NCBI GenBank assembly: GCA_900543505.1
Contig: UQSB01000015.1
Span: 1-43,485, forward strand
DNA: 43,485 nucleotides
Source: an uncultured Collinsella sp.
GTDB lineage: Bacteria > Actinomycetota > Coriobacteriia > Coriobacteriales > Coriobacteriaceae
Direction: 5' to 3'
Shown: positions 15,390 through 23,843 of the stretch, one piece after another
Position numbering within the stretch: the first letter of the stretch is position 1
Layout: every line of letters starts with the position of its first letter
Notes under the pieces: generated by a model
Seen by the model: the letters and a program-made list of their open reading frames with translations, nothing else
The model's database searches: none
What the model was told of the DNA's origin: nothing
Position numbers and translations under genes: made by a program

Positions 15390-16287
15390 TGTAAAGAAAC
15401 GTGGCGGATTGGGACGTGGACTCAATGCTTTGGTCTCAGAGGCCGAGTATGAGACCGGTGGTTCTGCTGTATCTGCTTCAAATGCCGCATCTGTAAGAAA
15501 ACTACCTATTGAGGATATCGTTCCCAACCCTAATCAACCGCGAATTCATTTTAATGAAACTGAACTTCGCGAGTTGAGCGAGTCAATCCAAGAGCATGGC
15601 GTTTTGCAGCCGCTCTTGGTTCGCAAGCATGGAAACGGCTATGAGATTATCGCTGGTGAGCGTCGTTACCAGGCGTCAAAGCTTGCTGGTCTTGAGGAGC
15701 TGCCTGTCATCATTAAAGATGTTAATGATGAAGAGATGCTGGCTCTTGCTCTTATCGAAAACCTTCAGCGTTCTGATCTGAATCCCGTCGAAGAGGCTAA
15801 GGGCTATCGCCAGCTCATTGATGCCAGCGGTATGACCCAGGAGGCATTGTCGAAGGCAGTAAGCAAATCACGCTCTGCAATTACAAATTCGTTGCGCCTT
15901 CTTGATCTCCCCGAAGTAGTTCAGCAGATGATTTTTGAGGGTAAACTTACTGCTGGTCATGCACGTGCGATTCTTGCAGTTCCCTATGAGGATGCTCGAA
16001 TTCGACTTGCAGAAAAGGTTGTTGCAGAGGGCCTTTCCGTAAGAGCGACAGAAAATCTTGCTCCATTGTTTTCTGCCGGAGAGACACCTAAGTCGCCGCG
16101 GCCTGCAACGCCTCAGTCTTTTAAAAAGGCTGCGCGTGTACTTCGTCAGGTATTTAATACCAACGTGCGTGTGAAGAGCTCGCGTGGAAAGAATAAGATT
16201 GAGATTGAGTTTAAAGACGAGGAAGAGCTCTCTCGTATTCTTGGTGAAATGATTCAGTTTGACCAAGGAGGCCAAGATGAGGAATAA
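15382..16287 (+). CDS. parB: Chromosome partitioning protein ParB (Spo0J), CTPase
   Basis: Binds parS and spreads as a CTP-dependent sliding clamp. The N-terminal basic RGGLGRGLNAL motif contacts ParA. The CTP-binding motif GERRYQA is at 92-98, ENLQRSDLNPVEEA at 126-139, and the helix-turn-helix that reads parS is near 150-172. The C-terminal dimerisation part (KKAARVLRQVFNTNVRVKSS...) is present. The GTG start overlaps the parA end. A small membrane-protein gene overlaps its 3' end by 11 bases. Confidence 0.97.
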   Translation: MPSVKKRGGLGRGLNALVSEAEYETGGSAVSASNAASVRKLPIEDIVPNPNQPRIHFNETELRELSESIQEHGVLQPLLVRKHGNGYEIIAGERRYQASKLAGLEELPVIIKDVNDEEMLALALIENLQRSDLNPVEEAKGYRQLIDASGMTQEALSKAVSKSRSAITNSLRLLDLPEVVQQMIFEGKLTAGHARAILAVPYEDARIRLAEKVVAEGLSVRATENLAPLFSAGETPKSPRPATPQSFKKAARVLRQVFNTNVRVKSSRGKNKIEIEFKDEEELSRILGEMIQFDQGGQDEE

Positions 16288-16531
16288 GATTTTTACTGCG
16301 ATTGCATTGGCGACGACTGTCGCGGCTGGTGCCTTTGCTGGCTATAAGATCGCGACAGACGATGAACTTCGAGGTCGTTTGCTTCGTGGCGCGCAAGATA
16401 TCGTTGATACGTCCAAGAAGAAAATGGATGTTATGACAGAAGATGTTGCCATGCGTACTGCTCAGGTAACGAAGAATCCCAAGATTAATCAAGGTTGGGT
16501 TAGCAACCAATGGGAAAATGTAGGCTATTAG
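16277..16531 (+). CDS. Small membrane-anchored protein, last gene of the parAB operon
   Basis: An 84-residue protein of unknown function. ATG 16277 (MRNKIFTAIA) is preceded by AAGGAGG and lies inside the end of parB, so translation is coupled. Residues 4-26 form one hydrophobic segment (signal anchor); the rest is polar with KIATDDELRGRLLRGAQDIVDTSKKK. This layout resembles YtxH-like small proteins, but I do not assign the family. Co-expression with parAB hints at an envelope role linked to the segregation operon; that is inference. Confidence 0.75.
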   Translation: MRNKIFTAIALATTVAAGAFAGYKIATDDELRGRLLRGAQDIVDTSKKKMDVMTEDVAMRTAQVTKNPKINQGWVSNQWENVGY

Positions 16532-16540
16532 GTACCTAAC
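16528..16540. repeat. Palindromic 13-mer TTAGGTACCTAAC, copy 2
   Basis: Identical to 13024-13036 in the same orientation; it overlaps the stop codon of the 84-aa gene. Confidence 0.6.
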
Positions 16541-16559
16541 AATTACCCTGCATATTTTA

Positions 16560-16601
16560 AGGGGCCCTTGTCTGATTCATGAGACAAGGGCCCTTTATTT
16601 T
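16560..16601 (+). terminator. Intrinsic terminator of the rsmG-parAB operon
   Basis: A 12-bp perfect stem (16562-16573 with 16582-16593), 8-base loop, followed by TTTATTTTG on the plus strand. Confidence 0.88.
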
Positions 16602-16649
16602 GTCCGTAAAAAATGGGAAAGGTAGCAGTTGGTCCAAAATTGAGGTCGA

Positions 16650-16693
16650 TAAATGAAACGGCCCCGGTTGCATATCCTGCAACCGGGGCCGTT
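16650..16693 (-). terminator. Terminator of rlmN
   Basis: A 16-bp perfect stem (16657-16672 with 16678-16693, loop 16673-16677). On the minus strand it is followed by an imperfect T-rich tail (TCATTTATC), so release there may be less efficient than at the other terminators. Confidence 0.75.
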
Positions 16694-16696
16694 CGA

Positions 16697-16712
16697 TGTT
16701 TCACATGAAACG
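16697..16712. promoter_or_regulatory. parS-like site beside rlmN (14/16)
   Basis: TGTTTCACATGAAACG differs from consensus parS at positions 9 and 16. It lies in the rlmN 3' flank, 2.1 kb from the perfect parS trio. Confidence 0.5.
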
Positions 16713-16730
16713 TATTGGGGTGCGACTCCC

Positions 16731-17783
16731 CTATGCGTTCTTCTGAACTTTGAAGCGCTGCTTCAGCTGTCCACAAGCGGCGTCAATATCGTTACCACGG
16801 GAGTTACGAATCGTGGTCTCGATGCCACGGGACTCAAGACGACGCTGAAGATCCTCAACCTTATGAATCGGCGACGGCTTGAGCGGGCTGCCCTCGATGT
16901 CGTTAAGTTGAATCAGGTTAACGTGGCACAGCGTTCCCTCGCAGAAGTCGCAGAGTGCCTGCATCTCGGGATTCGTATCGTTGACGCCTTCGATCATGGC
17001 ATACTCATAGGTCGGGCGGCGGCCAGTCTTCTCGGTGTAGAGCTGAAGCGCTTCGTGAAGGCGAAGCAGCGTGTACTTCTTGACACCGGGCATGAGCTTA
17101 TTGCGCGTCGACTGGATGGCGGAATGCAGGGAAATGGCAAGCGTGAACTGCTCGGGGATATCGGCAAATTTGCGAATACCGGGAATAACGCCGCTGGTAG
17201 AGACGGTGAGGTGACGAGCGCCGATACCGATGCCATCGGGGTCGTTGAGGATACGCAGTGCCTTGAGAACCTCGTCGTAGTTGGCAAACGGCTCGCCCTG
17301 GCCCATGAAGACAACGCTTGTGGCACGCTCGCCAAAGTCGTTGGATACATGAAGCACCTGGTCGACGATCTCTTGAGCGGTCAGAGAGCGCTTGAGGCCG
17401 TTGAGACCGGTAGCGCAAAAGGCGCAGCCCATGCCGCAGCCTGCCTGGGTGGAAACGCAGACGGAAAGCTTGTTGCGACGGGGCATGCCGACAGTCTCGA
17501 CGGAAATGCCATCGTGGTACTCGAGCAGATACTTGCGCGAGCCATCTTTGGAAACCTGCTTGGTGAGTTCAGTCGGCGTATCAAAGGCAAAAGCCTCTTT
17601 AAGCTGCTCACGGAAAGCCTTGGGAAGATTGGTCATATCGTCAAACGAACAAACGTTCTTCTCAAAGACCCATTCGATGAGCTGCTTCGCGCGGAAGGCG
17701 GGCTGGCCAAGTTCGGCCACGAGCTCGCGAATATCGTTTTGGCTCAAGTCGCGAATGTCCTGAGATTTAGTCCTGGGATTCAT
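16731..17783 (-). CDS. rlmN: 23S rRNA / tRNA adenine-C2 methyltransferase RlmN
   Basis: Radical-SAM enzyme that methylates C2 of A2503 in 23S rRNA and A37 in some tRNAs. The cluster motif is CGMGCAFC (C116, C120, C123). The catalytic C-terminal Cys is C337 in DIDAACGQLKQRF. The 350-residue length is typical. It is transcribed alone, towards the parAB operon, and ends in a strong stem-loop. Cfr-like features were not seen, so the housekeeping enzyme is the best reading. Confidence 0.96.
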   Translation of the reverse strand: MNPRTKSQDIRDLSQNDIRELVAELGQPAFRAKQLIEWVFEKNVCSFDDMTNLPKAFREQLKEAFAFDTPTELTKQVSKDGSRKYLLEYHDGISVETVGMPRRNKLSVCVSTQAGCGMGCAFCATGLNGLKRSLTAQEIVDQVLHVSNDFGERATSVVFMGQGEPFANYDEVLKALRILNDPDGIGIGARHLTVSTSGVIPGIRKFADIPEQFTLAISLHSAIQSTRNKLMPGVKKYTLLRLHEALQLYTEKTGRRPTYEYAMIEGVNDTNPEMQALCDFCEGTLCHVNLIQLNDIEGSPLKPSPIHKVEDLQRRLESRGIETTIRNSRGNDIDAACGQLKQRFKVQKNA

Positions 17784-17798
17784 GGAAGCCTTTCGATT

Positions 17799-17828
17799 TT
17801 GGGGAAACGTAGAGGGTATCGCTACAAT
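17799..17828 (+). promoter_or_regulatory. Likely promoter of ddl
   Basis: TTGGGG (17799-17804), 18-bp spacer, TACAAT (17823-17828). It shares the TACAAT -10 with the rpmH and tRNA-Lys promoters. The -35 is weak. Confidence 0.55.
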
Positions 17829-17868
17829 ATGGTATCAGCTGCAGAAATTATAGAGGAGGAGTCTGCCC

Positions 17869-18834
17869 ATGCCGGGTAAAAGCCTAGAGAACATGCACGT
17901 AGCGGTCTTGGCGGGCGGTCATTCCGCCGAGCGCGAGATCTCGCTCGATTCGGGAAAGAACGTTGTGGTGGCACTGAAGGAAGCCGGCTACACCTCGGTG
18001 GAGCTGCTTGACACGGCCGCTGATGACTTTATGGTAACCATGGCGACCGGCGGATTCGATGTGGCATTTATCGCCATGCACGGCGCCGGCGGTGAGGATG
18101 GCGCCATGCAGGGCGCCATGGAGACCCTGGGTATCCCCTACACGGCCTCGGGCGTGCTTGCCAGCGCCTGCGGTGCCGACAAGGAGGTCTCTAAGCTCCT
18201 GTACGCCAAGGCGGGCATTCCCATTGCCCCCGGCCTTGCGCTCGAGGTGGGCGATGAAGTCGATATCGATCATATCGTCGAGGTTTGTGGCGAGCGCTGC
18301 TTTGTGAAGCCGGCCGTCAACGGTTCCAGCTATGGCATTTCCCTGGTCCATGAGCCCTCCGAGCTGCCCGCGGCAATCGCCAAGGCGTTTGAGTACGGCG
18401 ACAAAGTGCTGGTCGAGAAGTGCATCGAGGGCACCGAGATCACCGTTGGCGTATACGGCGAGGATGACGTGCGCGCCCTGCCGATTGTCGAGATCCGTAA
18501 GCCCGAGGACTGCGAGTTCTACGATCTGGACGTGAAATATGTCGACCCTACGGACATCCATCGCATTCCGGCACAGATTTCACCCGAGAACTATGCTCGT
18601 GCCCAGGAGCTTGCCTGTGCCGCTCACAAGGCCCTCGGTTGCCTGGGCATCTCGCGCAGCGATTTTATCGTGAGCGAGGACGGCCCCGTTATCCTCGAGA
18701 CCAATACCATTCCCGGCATGACCGATACGTCGCTGTATCCGGATGAGATCCGCCACACCGACGACATGACGTTCCCGCAGGTCTGTGACAGCCTGATCCG
18801 TATGGGTCTTCGTCGAGCGGGCATTGCATGCTAA
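17869..18834 (+). CDS. ddl: D-alanine--D-alanine ligase
   Basis: ATP-grasp ligase making D-Ala-D-Ala for peptidoglycan. Motifs are GGHSAEREISLDSG (16-29), HGAGGEDGAMQG (71-82), the Ser loop NGSSYGI (151-157), and the omega loop FYDLDVKY (217-224). The Lys-Tyr pair (K223-Y224) matching the E. coli DdlB catalytic K215-Y216 is kept, so D-Ala rather than D-lactate use is expected. The metal-binding end is VILETNTIPGMT. ATG 17869 has GAGGAGG upstream. It overlaps the dinG-like gene by seven bases. Confidence 0.96.
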   Translation: MPGKSLENMHVAVLAGGHSAEREISLDSGKNVVVALKEAGYTSVELLDTAADDFMVTMATGGFDVAFIAMHGAGGEDGAMQGAMETLGIPYTASGVLASACGADKEVSKLLYAKAGIPIAPGLALEVGDEVDIDHIVEVCGERCFVKPAVNGSSYGISLVHEPSELPAAIAKAFEYGDKVLVEKCIEGTEITVGVYGEDDVRALPIVEIRKPEDCEFYDLDVKYVDPTDIHRIPAQISPENYARAQELACAAHKALGCLGISRSDFIVSEDGPVILETNTIPGMTDTSLYPDEIRHTDDMTFPQVCDSLIRMGLRRAGIAC

Positions 18835-21722
18835 TCGAGGACGCGGTTTCGTCAGGAACGCCGCAGTTTGTCATCGACTCCTATGCCACGCTTGCCGAAC
18901 GCGCCAAAACGCAGTCCTTCGGCCTTATCGAGGAAGATGTGATTGTCCTCGATACCGAGACCACGGGTCTTTCGGTGCAGGACAATGAGCTGATCGAGAT
19001 CTCGGCGGCCCGTCTTTCGGGCCGCGAGGTCGTCGACCGCTTCGATACCTTCGTGCATCCCAAACAGCTGATTCCCGCCGAGATTACCGAGCTCACGAGC
19101 ATTACAAATGCCGATGTGGCAGATGCCCCGTCGGCCGTTGAGGCCGTCGCCGCTCTCGCCGATTTTGTCGGTGGTTGCCCGGTGATCGCACATAACGCCA
19201 CGTTCGACCGCTCGTTTATCGAGTCGGTCAAAGGCGGCGTCAACGTGAGCGATATTTGGATCGATTCGCTGGCGCTGTCGCGCATCGCGCTTCCGCGCCT
19301 GGCCTCGCACAAGCTGTCTTTTATGGCCGATCTGTTTGGCTGTGACTCGGTATCACACCGTGCCAATGCCGACGTCGACGCTCTGTGTGGCGTATGGCGC
19401 GTGTTGCTCGTGGCGCTCACCGACTTGCCCCAGGGCCTCATGGCGCGCCTAGCCGACATGCACTCGGATGTGCCTTGGTCCTATCGTCCTATATTCTCAT
19501 TCTTGGCAGGGCAGAACCCTGGTTCTATCTTCTCTCTCAGCGCCGCTCGTGCTGACGTTCTCAAGGCCGATCGCGCCGACGATCGGGTGGACGCCGACGA
19601 ACTGCCGGTCCTCAAGATGCCGAGTCGTGAGGAGATTGAGGCAGACTATGCGCCAGGTGGCCTGGTCAATCGCATGTATCCCACCTACGAGCCGCGTGAT
19701 GAGCAGATCGCGATGGCGCTCGAGGTCCGCGATGCGCTGGTCACGGGCACTCATCGTGTAATTGAGGCGGGCACGGGCGTTGGCAAATCGATGGCCTATC
19801 TGGTGCCTTTTGCCGAGGCAGCACGCCGTAACAACATCACGGTTGGTATTGCGACCAAATCGAACAATCTTGCCGACCAGCTCATGTACCATGAGCTGCC
19901 AAAACTTGCTGAGCAACTGGACGGTGGTCTGTCATTTTGCGCTCTCAAGGGGTATGACCACTATCCGTGCCTGCGCAAGCTCGAGCGCATGAGCCGAGGC
20001 CAGGTCGAGATTACCACCAAGCGCGATCCGGCGGACACGCTCACGGCGGTCGCGGTCATTATGGCGTACGTCTGCCAATCAGCCGATGGCGACCTCGACT
20101 CGCTCGGCATTCGGTGGCGCAGCGTCAACCGCCCCGACTTTACGACGGCCTCGCGCGAGTGTGCCCGTCGCCTCTGCCCGTTTTTCTCTGATAAATGTTT
20201 GGTCCACGGTGCTCGCCGTCGTGCGGCGCATGCCGATGTGGTGGTCACCAACCATTCCCTGCTGTTCCGCAATGTCGCGGCTGAGGGCAGGATTTTACCC
20301 CCGATTCGTCATTGGGTAATCGACGAGGCCCATTCCATCGAGCGCGAGGCGCGCCGCCAGTGGGCGCGCGTGGTGTCGGCGGACGAATCACGCGTTCTGT
20401 TTGAGCGCCTGGGTGGCTCGAGCACCGGCGCGCTAAGCCAGGTTTCCCGTGATTTGGCAACCTCCGAGGGCTCTACGCTCTATTTGGGCCTTACTGCCAA
20501 GGCGACGTCGACGGTTGCGCGCGCGAGCATGGCAATCGCTGACGTGTTCGATGGCGTTCGCGAGCTCGGCCGCCGTGCCCGTGGGGGTTATGACAATGCC
20601 AATCTATGGATTGGCCCCGAGTTGCGCGAATCTGACGACTGGCATGATTTCTTACAGTCGGCCTACACTGGCATCGACGCATTGGAACAAGCTGACAAGA
20701 GCGTCGACGCGCTGGTGCAAGCCGTCGCCGCCGACAAGCCCGAGGTTGTTGTCGACCTGGGTGATATCTCGCGCCGCCTGCACGAGCTGGTCGAGAACCT
20801 CAAACTCATCATTGATGGCACCGATGAACACTACGTATATTCGCTGCAGGTCAATCGCAGGTTGCGTGCCGGCGGAGAGTCAGTGACCGCAGAGCGCATC
20901 GACATTGGCGAGGCCTTGGCAACCGAGTGGCTGCCCGAGGTTCACACGGCTATCTTTGCCTCGGCAACCATGACGGTGTCCAAAAGCTTTGAGCACTTCA
21001 ACCATGCTGTCGGCCTCGATCGCATCGGTGCTTCAACATCCTCATCGCTGCACTTGGACTCGAGCTACGACTTCGATTCGAACATGGCTGTAGTCGTTGC
21101 GGGCGATATCCCCGATCCGCGCGATCGTGAGAGCTATCTTACGGCGCTCGAGCGCGTGCTGGTCGACGCCCATCTTGCCATGGGCGGATCGGTGCTCACG
21201 TTGTTCACCAATCGGCGCGACATGGAAGACCTGTACGCCCGCGTTGAGCCCAAGATGGCCCGTGCGGGTCTGGAGCTCAACTGCCAGCAGCGCAACTCAT
21301 CTCCTCGTCGCCTGCGCGACCGGTTTATCAACGAGCCGACCTCGTCGCTTTTTGCGCTTAAGGCCTTCTGGGAGGGGTTTGACGCCAGCGGCGAGACGCT
21401 GCGTTGCGTCATCATTCCCAAGCTGCCGTTCTCGAGCCCCACGGACCCGCTCTCGTGCGAGCGCAACCTGCGCGAAGACCGCGCTTGGGCGCGCTATTCG
21501 CTGCCCGAGGCGGTGCTCGAGGTTAAGCAGGCGGCCGGCCGCCTTATCCGCTCGTCGACCGATTGCGGCGTGCTGATTCTGGCCGACCCGCGCCTGGTGA
21601 CGAAGGGCTACGGGAAGAAGTTCTTAACGTCGCTGCCCACGAGCTCCTACCAGCGCATCGAATCGGCGCAGATCGGGCACTATCTGCAACTGTGGCGCGC
21701 ACGTCACGAGCGGCGGCGCTAA
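18828..21722 (+). CDS. dinG: DinG-type 3'-5' exonuclease / ATP-dependent helicase
   Basis: A 964-residue fusion. The N-terminal DEDDh exonuclease (about 38-195) has LDTETTGL (D42, E44), HNATFDRSF and HRANADVDAL. The C-terminal XPD/DinG helicase has Walker A EAGTGVGKS (313-321), cysteines that could hold an Fe-S cluster (CLRKL, CQSADG, CARRLCPFFSDKC), DEAH box VIDEAH, and motif VI QAAGRLIRS. This fused layout is known from Bacillus DinG (YpvA). Some Bacillus homologues lack the Fe-S cysteines, so their presence here is worth noting. Probable role: repair of DNA, possibly RNA-DNA structures. The stop overlaps the convergent WYL gene by four bases. Confidence 0.9.
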   Translation: MLIEDAVSSGTPQFVIDSYATLAERAKTQSFGLIEEDVIVLDTETTGLSVQDNELIEISAARLSGREVVDRFDTFVHPKQLIPAEITELTSITNADVADAPSAVEAVAALADFVGGCPVIAHNATFDRSFIESVKGGVNVSDIWIDSLALSRIALPRLASHKLSFMADLFGCDSVSHRANADVDALCGVWRVLLVALTDLPQGLMARLADMHSDVPWSYRPIFSFLAGQNPGSIFSLSAARADVLKADRADDRVDADELPVLKMPSREEIEADYAPGGLVNRMYPTYEPRDEQIAMALEVRDALVTGTHRVIEAGTGVGKSMAYLVPFAEAARRNNITVGIATKSNNLADQLMYHELPKLAEQLDGGLSFCALKGYDHYPCLRKLERMSRGQVEITTKRDPADTLTAVAVIMAYVCQSADGDLDSLGIRWRSVNRPDFTTASRECARRLCPFFSDKCLVHGARRRAAHADVVVTNHSLLFRNVAAEGRILPPIRHWVIDEAHSIEREARRQWARVVSADESRVLFERLGGSSTGALSQVSRDLATSEGSTLYLGLTAKATSTVARASMAIADVFDGVRELGRRARGGYDNANLWIGPELRESDDWHDFLQSAYTGIDALEQADKSVDALVQAVAADKPEVVVDLGDISRRLHELVENLKLIIDGTDEHYVYSLQVNRRLRAGGESVTAERIDIGEALATEWLPEVHTAIFASATMTVSKSFEHFNHAVGLDRIGASTSSSLHLDSSYDFDSNMAVVVAGDIPDPRDRESYLTALERVLVDAHLAMGGSVLTLFTNRRDMEDLYARVEPKMARAGLELNCQQRNSSPRRLRDRFINEPTSSLFALKAFWEGFDASGETLRCVIIPKLPFSSPTDPLSCERNLREDRAWARYSLPEAVLEVKQAAGRLIRSSTDCGVLILADPRLVTKGYGKKFLTSLPTSSYQRIESAQIGHYLQLWRARHERRR

Positions 21723-22642
21723 AGCGGACAGACGAGGGTTTTTGCCATATCGCACAGACGCTTTGACAGGGCGGGGTCATCCAAGATGCGGATGGCTCCG
21801 CCCGCTGCGATTATCTGGCTCAGTAGCCAACGCTCGGAGCCGTAATGCACGGTTACCGTTGCCGTGTCTGCCCCGCCGCGCTCGATGAGGGTGATGCCGG
21901 CCCAGTCCAGATGCTCCGCCATATCGAATGGCATCAGGAGCTTTGCGCTACGCTGCGTCCGGGCAAGGGAATCGTGGAGGGATGCGACGTCCGGTGCGTG
22001 AGGCACGACGGAGTCTTCCGTCAAGGTGAGTCCCTCGATTTTATCCATGCGATAGGTGCGCTGCTCATCGACCGCGATGTCCCAGGCAATTAGGTATGTT
22101 TGGTCGCCGTTTACCGTAATGCGCAAGGGGTCGACCAGACGCTCGCGTGGCCGCGCATCGTCCATCGAGCGATACGAGATGCGGCAGCGAACGCCGTCCT
22201 GAATGGCGCAGCTCAGCTGCTGCCAGTGCGACCCGTGGTTGACGGTGTCAAAGACGCGCTGGTTATAGCCGAGCTCTTCGGGCAGAAGAGCATGTCGAAT
22301 CCGAGCTGCCGCCTGGGGCTCGATCCCCAACGATTCAAGTTCATGGTTGAGCACAGCGCCTTCGGCGGCACTCAGGCGCAGCGGTAGCACACGCCCGGCG
22401 TCACCGGTGAGGACCACACGCTCGCCGCGGCATTCGCAGATGATGCGCGCGCCCGATTCTCGGTCCGCGAGCGTCGAGACGATCTCGAGAATCTCGTCGA
22501 GCGACACCCCCGTGATGTCAAAGCGGCTGCAAATCTCGGTTCGTGTCATGCCGTTCTCGCCGGCGGCGTAGAGGGCCTCCATGATGTCGATGGCGCGCGA
22601 GAGTCTCTGCTCGCTGGTGAGTTTACGCACGGGCATGCTCAT
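21719..22642 (-). CDS. WYL-domain transcriptional regulator (PafC-like)
   Basis: A 307-residue regulator with an N-terminal winged helix (RLSRAIDIMEALYAAGENGMTRTEICSRFDI) and a WYL domain near 165-220 (YLIAWDIAVDEQRTYRMDKI), then a WCX-like C-terminal extension. I chose ATG 22642 because AAAGGA lies just upstream; the TTG at 22657 would translate that site. It overlaps the upstream WYL gene by 20 bases. Tandem WYL genes in actinobacteria are usually PafB-PafC, which form a complex activating a LexA-independent DNA-damage response. Orthology here is inference. Confidence 0.85.
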   Translation of the reverse strand: MSMPVRKLTSEQRLSRAIDIMEALYAAGENGMTRTEICSRFDITGVSLDEILEIVSTLADRESGARIICECRGERVVLTGDAGRVLPLRLSAAEGAVLNHELESLGIEPQAAARIRHALLPEELGYNQRVFDTVNHGSHWQQLSCAIQDGVRCRISYRSMDDARPRERLVDPLRITVNGDQTYLIAWDIAVDEQRTYRMDKIEGLTLTEDSVVPHAPDVASLHDSLARTQRSAKLLMPFDMAEHLDWAGITLIERGGADTATVTVHYGSERWLLSQIIAAGGAIRILDDPALSKRLCDMAKTLVCPL

Positions 22643-23645
22643 GCACCGTCCTTTCAATGAGGTGGTTCCACGCCTGCTTGAGCGATTTGGGGGCCATGGG
22701 CCTCATGCCGTCCGTGGCGTGGGCCATGCAAAATGAGGCGGCGGCTTCAAGGTCACGCACGTCAACGGTCCAGGTCCATCCCGCATCGGTGTGTGCGAGC
22801 TCACCTCGCCCGCGCGTGAGGCCGTTGATCATATCGATCTGCGTCTGAGGGGCGAACGAGAACGTGGCTGCAACGGGCGGTCGGTCGGCAAAATCGAATT
22901 CAAAGAACAGATAGTCGTTGAGATTGAAGTCCGCGGGGATGGCGTAGGCCTTCGAAGGACGCCAGGCGCGAACGATACGGTCGCAGCGGAATGTCCTGAT
23001 GTCGTCGGTGACATTGTCGAGGCCGCAGAAGTACGCCACGCCCTCGCGCTCGAACATGCCGTAGACGCAGACGGTACGTTCTTTCTGCTCGCCGCGTCCG
23101 TTCTGATATAAAAATCGCAGCGCGCACCGCTCGGCAAAGGCGCTCCATACCGCATCGACGGTGGGAGAGCGGCGGATCGGTGCTTCGTCCGCCGCCGATA
23201 TGCCGGTGAGGTAGGCAATTTTGGAGCGAATATCGGCAAGCGGCGCGGCAAAGGTGGAAGAGCCGGCCGCTAGCGTCTGGTCGATGGCGTTGAGCAGGAT
23301 ATCGGCGTCGTCTGCGGTGATGAGGCCGCCTGCAGCAAACGTGTGCTCGCGGTCGATTGTCCACGAGCTTTCCTCGGTCTCCTGCGCACCGGCGGGGCGA
23401 ACCTCCTTGATTAAGATGCCACGCTCGAGCAGTTTGTCACGATCGCGCCGAAACTTGCGCTTATCCGAGTCAATGTTGCCCGAGCCATATCCCAGGTCAG
23501 AATCCAAGACGATCTGCTCGGTCGTCAGCGGTTCGGGGGAGCTGTTGAGCACAAAGAAAAGATTGAGGATACGCTGAGCCGTTTTATCGAAACTTGGCTC
23601 CGAATTTCCCTTTTTAATTGTCGCGGTCGCGTCGCTTGCCGTCAT
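22623..23645 (-). CDS. WYL-domain transcriptional regulator (PafB-like)
   Basis: A 340-residue regulator. The N-terminal wHTH is TAQRILNLFFVLNSSPEPLTTEQIVLDSDLGYGS followed by a basic KRKFRRDRDKLLERGI helix. The WYL core lies near 180-230 (LRFLYQNGRGEQKERTVCVYGMFEREGVAYFCGLDN...FRCDRI). WYL domains are thought to sense ligands, including nucleic acid, in several families. ATG 23645 has GAGGA upstream. It is the first gene of the two-gene WYL operon and is divergent from the M28-like gene. Confidence 0.87.
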   Translation of the reverse strand: MTASDATATIKKGNSEPSFDKTAQRILNLFFVLNSSPEPLTTEQIVLDSDLGYGSGNIDSDKRKFRRDRDKLLERGILIKEVRPAGAQETEESSWTIDREHTFAAGGLITADDADILLNAIDQTLAAGSSTFAAPLADIRSKIAYLTGISAADEAPIRRSPTVDAVWSAFAERCALRFLYQNGRGEQKERTVCVYGMFEREGVAYFCGLDNVTDDIRTFRCDRIVRAWRPSKAYAIPADFNLNDYLFFEFDFADRPPVAATFSFAPQTQIDMINGLTRGRGELAHTDAGWTWTVDVRDLEAAASFCMAHATDGMRPMAPKSLKQAWNHLIERTVHEHARA

Positions 23646-23843
23646 AGAGTCCTCGCATGAGAAGGTGGTTTGCTGCCATGATTTTAGTCCGATATGGAGA
23701 TTAGGCTATATCCTTGTCCGCTCGGGGCGTTAAGATGGCCCGAATTCGGTCGTTTGCGCTCGCTCGGGGTATACTTTCGACTATATACGGTTCTAATGTG
23801 CAAGCATTGGGCCTATTTGTCGGATTATGGATGTGGAGCGCAC

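Noticed and set aside
18517..18543. Altered Ddl omega loop (FYDLDVKY) as a sign of D-Ala-D-Lac synthesis
   Set aside because: The Lys-Tyr pair matching E. coli DdlB K215-Y216 is intact (K223-Y224); only an upstream Tyr is Leu. Nothing supports lactate specificity or vancomycin resistance.
23694..23843. 50-residue N-terminal extension of the M28-like protein
   Set aside because: No ribosome site for the upstream start, and it spans promoter-like TATACT sequence; ATG 23844 has GGAG at good spacing.
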